From Tetranychus cinnabarinus (Eukaryota; Arthropoda; Arachnida; Trombidiformes; Tetranychidae), in assembly GCA_022266195.1 (NCBI GenBank), contig WHVY01000001.1, positions 9,424,001 to 9,488,000 of the forward strand: a stretch of DNA of 64,000 bases. Reading direction: 5' to 3'. The stretch's first letter is position 1, and each line of letters opens with the position of its first letter. Below are positions 22,562 to 36,920 of this stretch, piece after piece. The notes below the pieces were generated by a model. That model ran no database searches and was not told where the DNA came from. It worked only from the letters and a program-made list of their open reading frames with translations. A program made the position numbers and the translations under genes.

Positions 22562-25500
22562 TGTTTATCAACAAGTTTCAATGTTTTTGTTTTGGTTTCT
22601 GGTTAAGAGAAGCACATTGATTTTATACAATAAATGGTGACAATTAAGAGCAAATTAAGGCCAAAAGTTTGATTGAAGAAGCAAAGAGTTGAACGTATTT
22701 TTGTTTCAACTTGTAACAAATGTTTACGCTTTCAACTGGATTCCTTTCAATTGACAGTGTTATTAACATGATGGAAATGATATAAAAATGAATATCAACA
22801 TCAATTTTTGCAGTATAAAGATTGTTAAAGGTAACTGTTTAACTTTCATGTTTGGTGATCAAGTGAAATACAATGGCAAGGGTAAAAAAGGATTGAACAA
22901 AATGAGGTTGCCAGGGAAAGAAAAGGTGAAAAAAGCAGAATGAAAAAGTGTAATGAAAGACTGGAATGAAGGTTGAAACTGAATTGATAGCTGGGAGTTG
23001 AAATGTAAGGTTACAAGCGCATGTCTGGTCACAGTATAATGTTAATAATATGATAACATTTGTGTGTTTTGATAACGCTGGTTAACAGGCAGTCTAATGA
23101 GATAACAAATGAGCTTCAATCATGGAACAAGGAATAAACGATAACAAAGCTCAATATGGATAACAATTGTATAACAATTTGATAATGTTCAAGTAAACAT
23201 TGATACAACTAAACATCAGATGCAGTCGATTGCGGTAACTCGACGATAAATCATTTTTGGATCTTTTTTCACCGTCAAACTGAGAGACGGAAAATCAGAG
23301 ATTGATATTATTCATCGATTTTCAATTTTACAATTTACACATTTCAAAAGAAAAACCATGAAAAATCTCAAAATTCATTTTTCGCTTTTTTAATTTTTGT
23401 TTTATTCTCGGATTTAAACTCGGATTTGCTTTTTGTCTTTTAAAATAGCAAATAACAGTTCTAAGATTATGTGTTGAGTTTAATGGTTAAATTGTGTTCA
23501 GAATTTTATATTCGGTGAAAATGAAAATTTCATTTCTTTTAATTATCGAGATTTATGATTTCTTTATGAATTTCATTTTGATATTGGATTTTGAAAGCTA
23601 CAAAAATCTTGACTAAAACTGGGAATTTTTTGCTTCTTTTGGTTTTGTTGGATTTGTTTGATTTCAATTGAGTGTATGTTTTGAATTTAAAGGTGATTAA
23701 GTCTGAATTTTGAATTCTTCTGATTTTCGATAAATTCAATCGATTCGAAAGAATGAGGGATTTCATTTTTCATAAGATTTGGATTTGGAAGAAAACGTAA
23801 GCTAGAAAAACTGGCAATTTTTGCTTCTTTTGGTTTGATTTCAATTGTTGGACTGAATTTTGGGTTTATTTTGAAGAATTGGATTCCGGGTTAAAATTCA
23901 ATTATTGGCAGATTAAAGAATGCTAAATGTGAGGAAAAAATTACGTGAGAAACGATAATCTTTGGGTAAAATGGTTATATCGTCGTTTATTAATAGATAT
24001 GATAACTTGATAATAATGATGATAATGATTATTACTCTCTATTAGCTGAGTAAATAGAGTTGAGTGGAAAGGGAAATCTTGAAAAAAGCATCTTCTCAGT
24101 GTTTGTTTACTGAGAAGAGGAAAAACAATGGGAATGACAGGGAGTGAAGATGATGGAGCTGGGAATGATGGGAATGATGAACAAGACTGGATAACAAGGG
24201 AATTGTGTTAACATCTTATCTGGAAGAGTGTAATACCTGTGAGTAGCTTTAAGGTTTGTTTGTTATACCAGTTAGATAATAGAGTTGACATGAAAAGGAC
24301 AAACTGAGAAATGTTGAAAACCATGAAAAGTGAACAAATATTTATCGCAATTGTTAAGTTACTCTTGACGATTGTTTGCCTCACTACAGATGTAAAAGGG
24401 TTGAAGAAATAAAATTTTGTTATAAAACTCGATCAAGATTGACTGAAAGATTTCAGAGTAACATTGAAAATCGTTCAGCTACACAATCTTTAGGTTAACC
24501 CAGTTCTGCAATTTCATTTGCAAATTCAATTCAACTCGGTGTTTCAATTTTTGATTTCAATTCCATGTCAGACAAAAGAAAATGAATTTTCTCTTTCAAA
24601 TGTCTTTTGTTTTTCACTTGGAAAGGTTTAAATTGTGATGAATTAGGATGAAATTAGTTTCAACTTTGATTTATTGAATTCCATTGGAAACAATTGTTCA
24701 ATTGTTACGTTTTTGGAATAAATTTTTATCCTTTACTCGATCATTTCTTGGAAATTTTGTGTTTCCATTTTCTGTATAAAAAATGATTTGTTTGATTTAT
24801 GATTGAAAGAGGATTGAAAAGATGATCCAACAAGAGGATTTAATGGAGGATTTGTTTTTCCAATCAACCATGATAATCTTTCCATTGAACTGCATCTTGA
24901 ATTTCATCTGATGATTAAAATGTTTTTTTATCAATCAATCAAAAAATGTAATCCAATTTGGTGGAGAAAAGAGAAAAAATGAACAGAAAATCATTTTTTT
25001 CATGTCATTTTGCTTTTCATTTTTCTGCTTCTGCTTTTTCCTCAAAACTGTTGGCCTAATTTTGTCGTTTTTTGGTTCCTTTTTTCGCTTCTTTTTGCTT
25101 TTCTTTTGGTCAAAAACCAAGTCTAAAATGGTCAATCATTTGTAACTCATTCATCATTGAAATTAATTGAATGCAATATTTGAAACATTCATTTACTTTG
25201 ACTGGACTTTTTTGGGTTAAAATGCGTTTTCTTGGCTTTTCATCTTTTCTGGTTAAAGTCATTGCAGTATTAATATTTATTATACCCAATAATGATAATG
25301 TAATATCATAAATAGCAAAAAATGATAATCATTTTTGGGCTTCATTTCACTTCTTTCTTGGGATAAAAATGTATATTTATTCACTTTCAGTTATACATTA
25401 TCATTATAGTGAAAAAAGGAATCAAATAGATGATTGATATTCATAAATATCATTATTATTATTTTATCAAAGTTATTTGCTTAACCACAGTTTTCCAAAG

Positions 25501-28500
25501 TCAACTCTTTTGTAGTTAATAAAAGCAATTCAAGTTGATCAACTTTAATCAACAATAGTTAAGAGTTTCATATTAATGCTGTTCAAGTGGAGTCACTTGA
25601 ACCACTAAACCAAGTGACAATCAAACGCCATCAATATTCAACTGTTTGACCAGCAATTAACTCGATTATCCAAAAATCAAACTCGATTCCATTCAACATA
25701 AAAATCTATTTAAATTAAACTCCAAATCGCCTCAACCTTAAAACATAACATTAACCTTTAGATTGAAAAGACTTGCAAAGCTTTGAACAATTGAAATATC
25801 ATTTTACTTTTGAATCGATTGAATAAGGTTTGAATATGTTTCATTTCAACAATTAATCATTTAATTTCCAAACTTTTGTCATTTAATTGTAAAAGCAAAT
25901 TCATTTTTGAACTGAAGTTGACTTACTTTGCTCAAGTTTAGTCAAACTGTAAGAACTTTGTTTGAAATTATTGATTAAAGATTAAATTCAATTGTAAAGT
26001 GTAAAGCTTCTCCTTGGCAAAGTTAATCTGTTTATTTGTTGACTATGTTAATCAACTAATCAATAATGTTCAACTTCGAACCGTTGAATAATTTTACGAA
26101 AAAAACGATTTTGTTCATCATTTACTAAAGTCAATTTTGAATTTTAAATTAGCTTATTATTATTATGGATATTTAGTAGATTATAAAGCTCGTAATTATG
26201 ATGAAAAGTTATCATCATTATTAATGTTTATTATGCAAATACATTATTAGATGAAACTGGAATTGATTAAAGTTTAATTTGAAAGTGAAATGTAAAGCGA
26301 GTTTCAAATCATTTCGTTTTCTGGTTAATTTTGACTTTTAATGCAACTTTAGCTGTCAAATAACGGCCATTTCATTGAATTGAAAGGTTTGATGGTTTAA
26401 TAGTAAATTGCTTTCCTTGCTGTGAACAAACTTCACTGAAATGGGCAAAAGATGATAATAAAATAACTGAAAGGAAGGAAAATTTCATTTCTTTTCTCAG
26501 TTCAACTGAGGATATCACAGTAAATAACATGCTGAGATTATTTGAATTGCTTTGAATATAAAAGATGTTATTACAATGTATTGAATGGTTTACATTTTAA
26601 AAACAGAACAATTTTATTCAGCGAATGTAATAATCAATAAAATCAAAACTGTTGCCAAATGATCAAAATTGGCAAATTGTTAGTTGTAAAGAGCAGCGAA
26701 AGACAGTTAAATTGAATTGTGATTTTTCATTTATTAAAACAGTAAACACATTAAAAACATGTTTCTGTATTGATTGTTCAAACAAGACATGAACATGTTT
26801 GAAAAACGGTCTGAAAGAGCAAAGAAACTGACATCAATGGTTTTTCTTTATCTTTAGCACAGTTTCTGCAATTCTGCTGCAGTTGATCAACAATTTATCG
26901 CTTAAACATGTAAAAGAATGGTCAGAAATAGTTATATTATCTGTTCTGTTTGTGAATTCATCTCTATGTAAATGAATGCGATATTTGTCTGGGTCTTTGA
27001 AACATTCGCTTAAAGTAAAAAGATATCACTCAGAAATGAACTAAATAGAGCTCTTGACGTTGCTTCATTTGAAGTTTTCTAATTGTAAAGGGCTTGAAGT
27101 TTTTGAAGTCAAGAACAGTGTTACACTGAGAACGGTGAAGGTGCATAGTTTGATTTAGCACACTTGCAGTCAATTTCGACGTGAAATTGATTCAAATCTC
27201 GTAAGGTATTTGATAGTATTATAAAAGTACAGAGCATTTTCATACAAATGTTAACTTATTTACATTTGATATTTGAAAAACATCATTTCTTGAAACGGTT
27301 AAAACGCTGGAGATTTGTAAAGCGAGAAATAAAATTTCTAATGAAAATACGGATAATTTTGCCATCAATCATTCAATTGCATCAAAAATCTTACAATTTA
27401 CAGTTGATGCATTTTTATACTGATTAGATGTTTGATAGAACTCGTTAAATGCGTTTGTTTAACTAAATTATCTGATTTTCGGTTGGGAGTGAATTTTCAC
27501 TCCCAATAAGGGAAAACAATTTCCAATGTTTCCTTTCAATGAAAATAACAAATTGTAAGCAAGGTTTAAAAAGCAATAATAGTTGAATGTTATCATGTGT
27601 AAGAGTAATTTGAAAAGTTAAACTTTTGAACCAATTGATGAATTGAATGGTTCATTAGATTTACTTTAAAGTTTCACGATTATTTGTTCACAATGAACTA
27701 TGAGAAAAGTATCTTTTGTTGTTAAGGTTAGTTGCTCTGACAATGGAAAAGGTTGAAATTTTAAATTTAAATTGTTGCTCCAATGATTATTGTAACAATT
27801 ACTTTCTACTTGAACGATAATTGTTTTGCGAGTAGAAACTGGTAAAAACCAGGAAAATTTTTCTGGTAATGATCATGTTAATGAGACTATTTGTATTGTA
27901 CAATTTAATCATTGATTTAAATTTAAAATCTGTACAATTGTCAAAAGTCAATGGCAATTTACAATTCAAATGAACGACAAATTAGGTTTGGGTTTTAAAG
28001 GTTAAAAAACTGGTTAACTCTCAATCATTTTACTTTTCAATTCCAACTTTTCCATTTCATTTTTTCCCATTAATATTAGCTTCTCCTATTAATGTAACAA
28101 CAAGAGTTTTAAATGTAAATTTACAATCAAATAGCAATAAATAAGACTTTATAATCAAAACGATCAAAAGTATACATTAATGGATTGGGTTTGAAGGCGA
28201 TTTAAAGGTTTTAACCTTAAATTGTCCAAATTTATGTTAACTGGAATTGAATTATTCTGGTTTAAATCAATTGCAAAGGTATAATTTTAGGTTTCAACTG
28301 ATCGTAATAAAATGGTTTAAAGCATTGTAAGACATGAAAAGGTTTACGGTTTGAATTGATTTGAGAACAGCTTTGAGATGATTTAAAAAATTCATTTAAT
28401 GGACAAATCAATCACAAAGGATGAAGTATTGTAATCCTTTGTAATATGATCATTATAATTGTCAGTTAATTAACTGTTTATCGTTGAAAGAGGAGTAAAT

Positions 28501-31500
28501 AATGATTAGCTGATCAACAAATATGCCAATAAGATGATTAACATTCTTATTAAAGTCACTTCAATCATTGGAAATACAGTAATCAAGCGAGAAACAAAAA
28601 TAAGCTTCTGTAAGGTAATTACGAATGTATTACAATATGATTGAAGGTAAATTGTCGATCAAATGTTCACTGTTAACATTTAACTTTCAACGTTAATTTG
28701 ATTATCAATTTACATATTTACTGGTAAAGAAAGGAGTTTTGTTTATGAATTTTAATGTTGGTGAAAATGGATCAACATTTGATTATGAGTTTTAATAATC
28801 ATTATGTTGATGTTAATGTTTCATTGTTTTTATTTAGTTAGTTAATAATTTGCCATCTATTTTGTTGTCATTTTGCTGTTGACTTTGGCTAATGATGTAA
28901 ATGAAGCTGCCTTGTTATAAATATTGCAAGTTTAATTAGATGAATAACTAAATGAAATAACTTAATTAACATGGAACGTTATTTTTTTAACCTAAAAATG
29001 TATCTTTGCTACTGTTTAGTTATTGAATTTGATGTTACATTTAAACGAGAATAATTGTTTCAATCGAGTTTCTGATTAACAGGAAATTTATTAATATGCG
29101 AAATCAATCAATGAATTTAAGCGTCATTTTAGATGTAAATTTATTGTTCAACCTTAAAAGTCAATTACAATGTTGTTTAAATATTTGCTTGTAATTTTGT
29201 TTGCATTTTGTTTCATTATTGTTTTAATCATTGCACTAATTGGATAAGACTTAAGTATTTTGTATTAAATTGTTGTCAATAATGTAATACAAAAAAGGTA
29301 AGTAAACATTGAATTTTAGAGTCAATACAGTTTACATTGGAATCATTTTGAACACATTTTTGAGACAATTAAAGTTGATGGTTATTTGACTTTGCTTGTT
29401 CAAAGTGTTGATTAAGTGTTGGTAAATTTAGATGAGTTGTTTCTTGTCGCTTGCTTGTGACTCTACCTTGGAGGTGAAAATGGTTGGAAGATGTTATTTT
29501 TGTTGTGCCTTTTGTGTTGCTTTGGTCTGGCTTTGGAGGAGAAAGGTGAAGATGAGGAAGGGATGAAGATGAAGATAAGTTTATTGGGTGGCTTATTGGG
29601 AATCTCAGGGAAAATAAAGACAGACAAGTGAACAATCTTGTTAACAAAGCTTTTAACAAGAAGTAAAACTTAACAGAGGAAGAGGAAGAAGAGGAAGAAG
29701 AAGGAGTAAAAAAGATGAGCAATGGGAAGGATGGTGAGGATGGAGGTTTTTAGGTTCTGGTAAAGTTAGTGTTGAACGAAGTAAACAGTGATTTAATTTA
29801 CTTTGAGAAAGAGGGAAGAAGACAAATGATGATGCCTTGGAGGAGAGTTTGCTGGAGATGTCAAAGGCATTTGGAAGCTGTTTCTTAATGGAGTGAAATT
29901 AAGTTTATCAAAAGGCTAAAATGGAGTGAAAAAAAGAAACATTAACTTCATTGATTATTAGCCTATTAATTTGTTTTGACTTGACTATTTGATTGTAAAC
30001 ATGATAATATTTTGATTGAAGCCATCAGTATCGATAATTTGCTCTTGATTTAGTCACAATTTTAGGTGATGCTTCAGTTGTTGGATTGTTGGTTGGCAGT
30101 CACTGTTAGTTGGCTTGATCTTGCTACAATTAACTTTTTAATCTGGATGTGAGTTAGTTGTAGAGGATTTACTTTCTCATGGTAAAGTTCATAAATAAAT
30201 CTTGTTCTGTCTCCGTTTCAGTTTGTAGTTTTCCTTCATTTGTTATTGATCAAAGAGCTTTACTTTTGCCAAACCTGGAATTAACATAAAATTGTAATTA
30301 GTGATTTTTCAATTAAATTAGGTCTGGGAAATGGGAATGGATGTGACAGAGGAAAGGTTTAATCATTGAAAGTGTCAAGGAGAAATGAAAAGATATTGAA
30401 TTAAACGCCTTTAAGGTCAAGAGAAAACAAATTTCCTTTGACAAGTTTAATCTTTTCAAGACTTTCTTGAGATCTCATTTTGGATACAAAATTGACAATT
30501 TAAGTTGTGTTAAACTAACGAGAAGAAATATATTTATATAAATAGGAGAAGATTGAAATATCATTATTTTGTTTTGTTCAATGTTTAAAATGGATGGGAA
30601 TGGGAAGAGATAAAAGTGTGAAAATGAGAAGGTTTATCATGAAGAAGAAGGTAAAAAAAGAGAAGAAAAGAAGATTAGGAACATTTCTTTTATTCTGCTT
30701 CCTTTTTCCTTTTTCATCTTCTCAGGGATTTAAAGTCCATGGATCAACAAGCAAAATCCTTTTTTTCAATACCATTTTCAGGATATTTGTCATTTCTTTT
30801 TGTTTTTCCCCTGCCTTTCCATTTTCCTCCGCTTCCATTATCGACATCACCAATCATCTAATCATTTATCAATATGATGAAATTGATTAAGTATTTTCTT
30901 GCACTCCATGTTTCAGCCATTTCACTTGAGGAATGTTTCAAAATATTTGTTGAATTATGTTTTGTTGTTGAGTTTAAATGAAAATTGGATCTTGTAACGT
31001 TGAGTTGTACAATCCTTTTTGCCTTCATGGTGACAACATGAGATGAAGCTGTTAACGTTTTGCTGATTCAAGTCACATTCCTAAATCTAAAGAGAAAGAG
31101 AGAAAGAGAGAAATGATAAAAAGACAGGTAAGAATGATGATAGTTATGATGATCTTGGTGATGATGATGATGATGATTTAGAGAAGAATGAATGAATAGA
31201 ATGATAAAGGGAATCACTCAAAATTGATTCTACCGTTCCATTGAAAGAGATAGAAAAGCTAAAGAAAAGTGAGAAGAAAGGAAAACCAATGAATAGCAAA
31301 TATTTTGCTTCGCTTCATTGTTATCTGATTCCAACAGGGGAAAAGGCAATTCAACAGTCCGATCGATAATTTTGCTTGACTCTTCCTATCTTTCATTCTG
31401 TTTTTTTCTCCTTCATATATGTATTATCTATTTCATCTTCACTTCAGTTTTTCTCCTTTTCACTTTGCTTCTTTATTCCTCCAATATATTCAATTCTGCC

Positions 31501-34382
31501 TGTTTTTTCTCCTTCTTCTGTAATTTTTTGCTTCTCTTTCTCCTTTCCTCTTTTAAGGTGTTTGATTTATCACTACATGACTTCCGGGCTTCCATGTTTT
31601 GTCTTTTGTTTGCTGTTGAATTTCATTGGAGGTACACATTGATAAAGTAGAACATGATTTGAGAAAAGTGAAAATGGTAATAAAAAAACAAATTGAATTG
31701 AACAAAATGAACTAAATTCATGTGATGTGTTGGTAACATTGCGTGTTGACAGAACTGTGAAACAGTTTTGTATCTCACTGTTTTTCATCCATCTTTCTCT
31801 ATTGAATGGCAAGTTGAATAAAAAAAATTGGTGTCTTCTTTTAAATAGATAGAGTTGAAAGTTGAAATGAAAAATCTGAAAAAAATGGAAACAGGGAAAA
31901 GAAGAGAAAGAGAAATGTTATTTGATGAAAAAAATAAAATAAAATCTGTTTTGCTTTTTTTCCTTCTTCTTCAGTTCATACCAAGATTACCTTAGGAGTA
32001 ATATTTTGTGAGCAACCGTGTTCAATATGATATTAAAAATAAAGTAGAATATTTCAAGCCAATTTTCATGAATCATATTTTACTCTTTGTAAGTATATTT
32101 ATATAGTAGCAAAAAAAAGTAGCAAACAAGAAGTATGAAAAATGGCATCTCCAATAAATCCCTCTTTTTCACATTTCATACTTTCCTTGCCTCCAATCAG
32201 ATAAAAACTGTAAATATAACAAATGAAAAAAAGAGTTAGTTCAGTAGAAATAGAATTGGCAGATTTATCATGATTTACCTTTTCAGTTGATTGTTTTGCC
32301 AGCATTAGGTAAAAAATTTAGGATTCATAGAGTTTACAGGTTTCACATGAACTTGAATGTAAAATTTTGTGGCCTAAAATAAAGTGTAAAAATCATGTGA
32401 AGATGTGTTTAAAAAATGTAAGAAAACAATGTATACTTAAACCTTGGTGATGTTGTGTTGACATGTGACAAAATCAGCATCAACATCTAAAAAAGATAAA
32501 CTTGCAAGACTTTTTTATGGTGATAATAATAAAAATAATGATAAAAGAAGATACCTCAACATTCAATGCATCATTATCATGTTCATCATTCTAATCATCA
32601 ACATTCGCTGTTCAGCCAAATTATTTTGCACCGTTTTACAATCTGGTTTTTTTTGTTGGCAAAAAAAGTAATTTCCAGCCAGCAATCTTCAGCATATCCA
32701 TTGAGTATTTCGTTTTCACATGAACATTTCAGATCCTTTTTTTCCAAGAAAAATGGTCTTCTTCATGGATAAGTTGTGAGTAGCAATAACAGGAATAGTT
32801 TTCCTCTCTTTGCATTTCTTTTCCTATTTTTCACCCTAAACTTGATACTGACGAGATAAGATTGAGAGAAATAATAAAAGTTTACATCTTTGAGTTTGCT
32901 CAACAGGGAGTAGAAAAAAGTTAGGATGAAAAAAATGAAGAAAATGTTTTTTTTTCATCATTTATCTAAAGTAAAGAAGAGTGCTGATGATAGAAGCTTT
33001 GAACTTCCCTTAAAGAGTATTCATCTCACTATAAACTATTATTTCTGTTTCTCATCTTCTTTTTTCTTCTTCCTTTGCTCTTCCTCCCTGTTCTACCTCG
33101 GTCTGAATTTCTTACATAAATGTTGTAAGAAAGAGAGGTAAATGAAGATGAAGAACGATGGGAAAGAGTTAGATAAAATGATAGAGGAATTTACTCCAAT
33201 TTCAAGACACGAATCATGGTTGAACAATTCTCAATGGACTCTGAGTGGTTGACTCTGTATTCCATCCTAAAAGATAGTTGTGTGTATGGTTTATAAGGAT
33301 ATTTTCACCCAATGGCTTTAATCATGCTTGGTGGTTCCTTCTTTATTTTGACTGTCTTTGATTACTTGATGGACTCTTTGGTGTCTTTGTCTTTTCAAAT
33401 GTTTTTGTTATTGTCCCCTGATTCCTTGATTCCTTGAAATATCTTTTTGTGCTTTTCACTAGCTTGAACCAATGAACAATCTGACATCTCTTTGCTTTGT
33501 CTTCCTTCCACCATTATTTATTTAAACCGTTGGGTTAATGTATAACTTGTAAAATCTTTTTCACTTTAAACATATGATCTTTACACTGGCTTCTCTGTCT
33601 GGTCCAATTACAGTAATCCCCATATTTTAATCACCGTTATCATAATAAAATAGCTTCTCATCCTATCCATGAAGTATCTCATGATCCGCAGGCAGAAAAC
33701 TGGAATAAATGAAACAAAAAGATATAAAATACTAATTATTGTAATTGGTAAAACATTAAAATAAAAGAAGAGTTATGTTGAACAAATAAAAGCTACTTAC
33801 ATAACTATGACAACATGTAGAGTTGAATTTTTTTTGTTAACCAATTAAAATGGACCGTTTAATGAGATACATTTTCTCATCGTCTGACTTGAGGGAATCT
33901 TTTTAATGTAATGTAAAAGATGAAATAAAATAAAAGCAAAATTAGATTGGCAAAAAAATTTCAAATTAAAAGCCTGAAGAAATTAACCAGAGACACAAAT
34001 ATTCAACCATCATGAAGTTGATCATGTTGAAACAGTAATTGCATTACACAGAAGGAGAACATTTTTTAAAACAAAAACACAAGATTAATTGTAACTATTT
34101 ATGGACACACAAACAAAGAAAAATATTAAATGGAATTTCTTTGTCAGTTGAGAAATACATTAATCATAATTAGCGGTTAGATCAAGTCGATTTTAGCTGC
34201 ATTAGTTGTCATCTGATCATTTTCCTTCAATTAATCAATCAGCCACATTATTATTTCTAGTTTTGTTTCTCAACTGAAATGTCGCGCCATTCAGTGCATC
34301 TTTACCATTTGTTGATTGTTTTTACATTTTGAAAGTTAATCCTTTCTCAACTGACTCATCAATTTTCTCTGTTGGACAATTA
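22562..34382. other. Long gene-poor region
   Basis: Nearly 12 kb with no coding region I can support. It contains low-complexity CT-, GA- and AT-rich tracts (GA-rich 29640-29720, 31090-31130; T-rich 31380-31560) that make short open frames without domains. Given the Shisa-like gene to the left, it may contain distal regulatory DNA, but nothing in the sequence proves that. Confidence 0.5.
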
Positions 34383-34490
34383 TGGGGTGTTGAGAAAGTT
34401 TATGCACAACTTTGGGGGAAAAAATTTAATTTTCTGTTTATACGCAGTTGAGGGATTTTTTCCCCTTGCATAAACTTTCTCAACACCCCA
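34383..34490. mobile_element. Tiny mariner-like MITE, TA-flanked palindrome
   Basis: A 108-base element begins TGGGGTGTTGAGAAAG and ends with its inverse complement CTTTCTCAACACCCCA. Inverted repeats extend about 25 bases (to TTTATGCA), and both ends are flanked by TA, the Tc1/mariner target duplication. Non-coding. Confidence 0.88.
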
Positions 34491-34738
34491 TATATTATCT
34501 GTTCATTATTTCAACTGTTTCATCTGAAGATTCCTTTGTATTGTTCTTTATTCAACGTTCTGTGAATTGGACAGTAATCGAGTTATTCTTTTGTTAACAA
34601 TTAATTATAAGAAATAGAGGTAAGCAACCTGATGTGTTGAAAAGCAAGAAAATTATCTTGAATAGTGAAACTGTTTTTTTCTGTTTACCAATTAATCATT
34701 AATTTTACTCTTTCTAGTCTTCTTTTTTGTTGAATTCT

Positions 34739-35617
34739 AGGTATTTTTGATGCTCCAGTTTTTCAATCTGTGGACAGGAAAATAAATTATACTCAACAAA
34801 GCAGAAGAAATGTGAAGGAGAAACATACAAATGATTCTTTGGATAAGGCTCGATTCAGGCAAGTTTAGGTTACATTTGTACTGAAGTTGAAAATCATTTA
34901 ACTTGACATGACTGAGAAAACAGTTTTCATTTCATTCCTTAATTTTCTTTATTATTGTTTCTCACCCTTTTTCATGTTCTCTTTCTCTTTCTCTCCTTTC
35001 CCTTATCATGATCAATTTTTTGCTTATAACATCCACAAAATAGAACATGTTTAATACGGTTGCAATTGGTTTTGTGCCTAAATGATCTCAAAGCTAATGG
35101 TTTTTTTGGCAAATGGTTCTGACTTTACTCTATGGTAAAAATGTTCTGATCTCTTTGGTCCCTTCATTGGTGGGAGATCATTTGATGAGACTTATCATTT
35201 AATTGGATGCCTAGCTAATTGGAACCAACAATCAGAGCTAATTATGTTGGTTTGAGTTGTACATTAATACATACATGTACATAGCTCCAACAGGAAGACT
35301 TGGAGAGGCGAAGAAATAAACTGAACTTGAAAGCCAGAGCAAAAAGGTTTTTATTAGCTGAATTAGCTGTGTGTTTAATACCTTTTTTATGTTTCTTCCT
35401 CTACTTTTTCCTCCCTGTTTCATGTTTTTTTTCTCTCTCATACAGAAGGATTAACCATTACAAGGAAAGTCTGGGCTTCCGCAGATTGTTTCATTTGATT
35501 GAACTATTCAAGAAAATAATCAGATACCATCGAAAGAAAGATATTAACAGGAGTATACAATTAATTATATCACTCGAAAAGATTTTTCCTCGATTTTTGT
35601 TCAATTCTGTTGATTAA
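34739..35617 (+). other. Possible exon cluster of an unrecognised gene
   Basis: An open segment from about 34741 to 34859 (IFDAPVFQSVDRKI..., preceded by TTCTAG and followed by GCAAGT) and a second from about 35292 to 35617, which could be spliced at 35346/35446 (AAAAG|GTTTTT, ATACAG|AAGG), read as basic peptide (LERRRNKLNLKARAKR, then RRINHYKES...). The phases of the two segments do not match directly, so an intervening exon or a false call is possible. No family recognised. Confidence 0.25.
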
Positions 35618-36920
35618 AAGCTATGGAAAGTGGAAGTCAACTCTCTAATGTTCATTCAAGATTTCTCATTATACAGTTTGGATTTTACGTGTAAATGTAT
35701 TCATACAGATCTAACGACACACGAATAATTTAATCAAACAATCATTGTTCAAAATGAAGAGACAGCCAACTATTCTTTAATAATGGTAAACTGAATTAAT
35801 TCATTCAACTTAAATCCTTTTGCATCTTTTCATTTCTTATGCATGTTAGCACAAGAAATTGTCATTGTCTCTCAAGTGGAACCAAATTTCTTCTAATTTC
35901 AACTCCATGTTATTTCGTCTTGTAACATTCATCTTCATCTGTTTCGTCCCATTTTTTCACTTCATAGAGTCAAATCTTTGATCTATTGATGTTATTCAAT
36001 CCTACAATCTTGTTAGTTTCATCAATATTGTATTATTTTCACAACATGGAAACTGTTTCAGCATTTTTTCACATACTTTTCCTCATTCTATCATTTTTAC
36101 ATCTTTTCCCTAACATACTTCTCTTATTTAGTAATGGCATCTTTTTCCCATTAATGTTGATGATGATTCCTATTAACTATCAAAAGCATTTCATTCATAC
36201 TAAACAAAAATTTCAAAAGATGAATTGATTAATTTAATGACTGAAATGTTTGCAGCTGAATGTTATATCTATACAGAGCTTGAACTTTGAAACATCAACC
36301 CTTTTAAACTATAATTTTCTCTTGAACCGTCAAATCGATAATTTCATTAAACACATTTTTCACATTTTTCATCAAATCAAGTCTGATTACTTTTTGATAC
36401 GTAATTAATGTATCTTTAAAGAGCGGCAAGAAAGGCAAAATTGAAAATTTCTTGGTAACAACGTAAAGGTTAATAACATTTGTTCATAAATTAACCGGTT
36501 AATAACTTTTTCGCTTTAATTAGCGCAATTAGTTAACATTCTTCAACAAATGAAAATTATACAAAAAATAATCAAAACTGGTTTGATTTGATTGAAAATC
36601 ACTTGCTGTCGCCACTGGTGAATTGAATGAGCAATTTCCATAGCAACGTATAACTGCTGTCAGTTTGTTGATTTTTCTTACCTTGATTAATGCTGATCGA
36701 ATTGCTGAGCAATTGAAATCATCAAATTACCCTCTTTACCTTCTTATCTTGAGAGGTTTCTCCAGTGTTCTATCAGCTACCTTCAAGTTTCATCTCTTTA
36801 TAATTATCGACCAATTTTGTTACCTTTTCATTAAGAGTGTTTATTTTTTGATTTTTCATGTTTTACCGTTAAAAGTATAAATTTATTTACGCTAAACTGA
36901 TTCGATTGACTAAATTAGTT
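35618..36920. other. Intergenic, includes UMP-CMP kinase promoter
   Basis: AT-rich sequence with no recognisable coding exon. The final few hundred bases upstream of 36921 should hold the kinase promoter and leader. Confidence 0.5.

Noticed and set aside
24935..25135. Lys-rich minus-strand frame
   Set aside because: Purely compositional, derived from a T/C-rich tract.
29369..31812. Ser-rich and Phe-rich open frames
   Set aside because: Translations of GA/CT low-complexity DNA without start context or similarity to known proteins.
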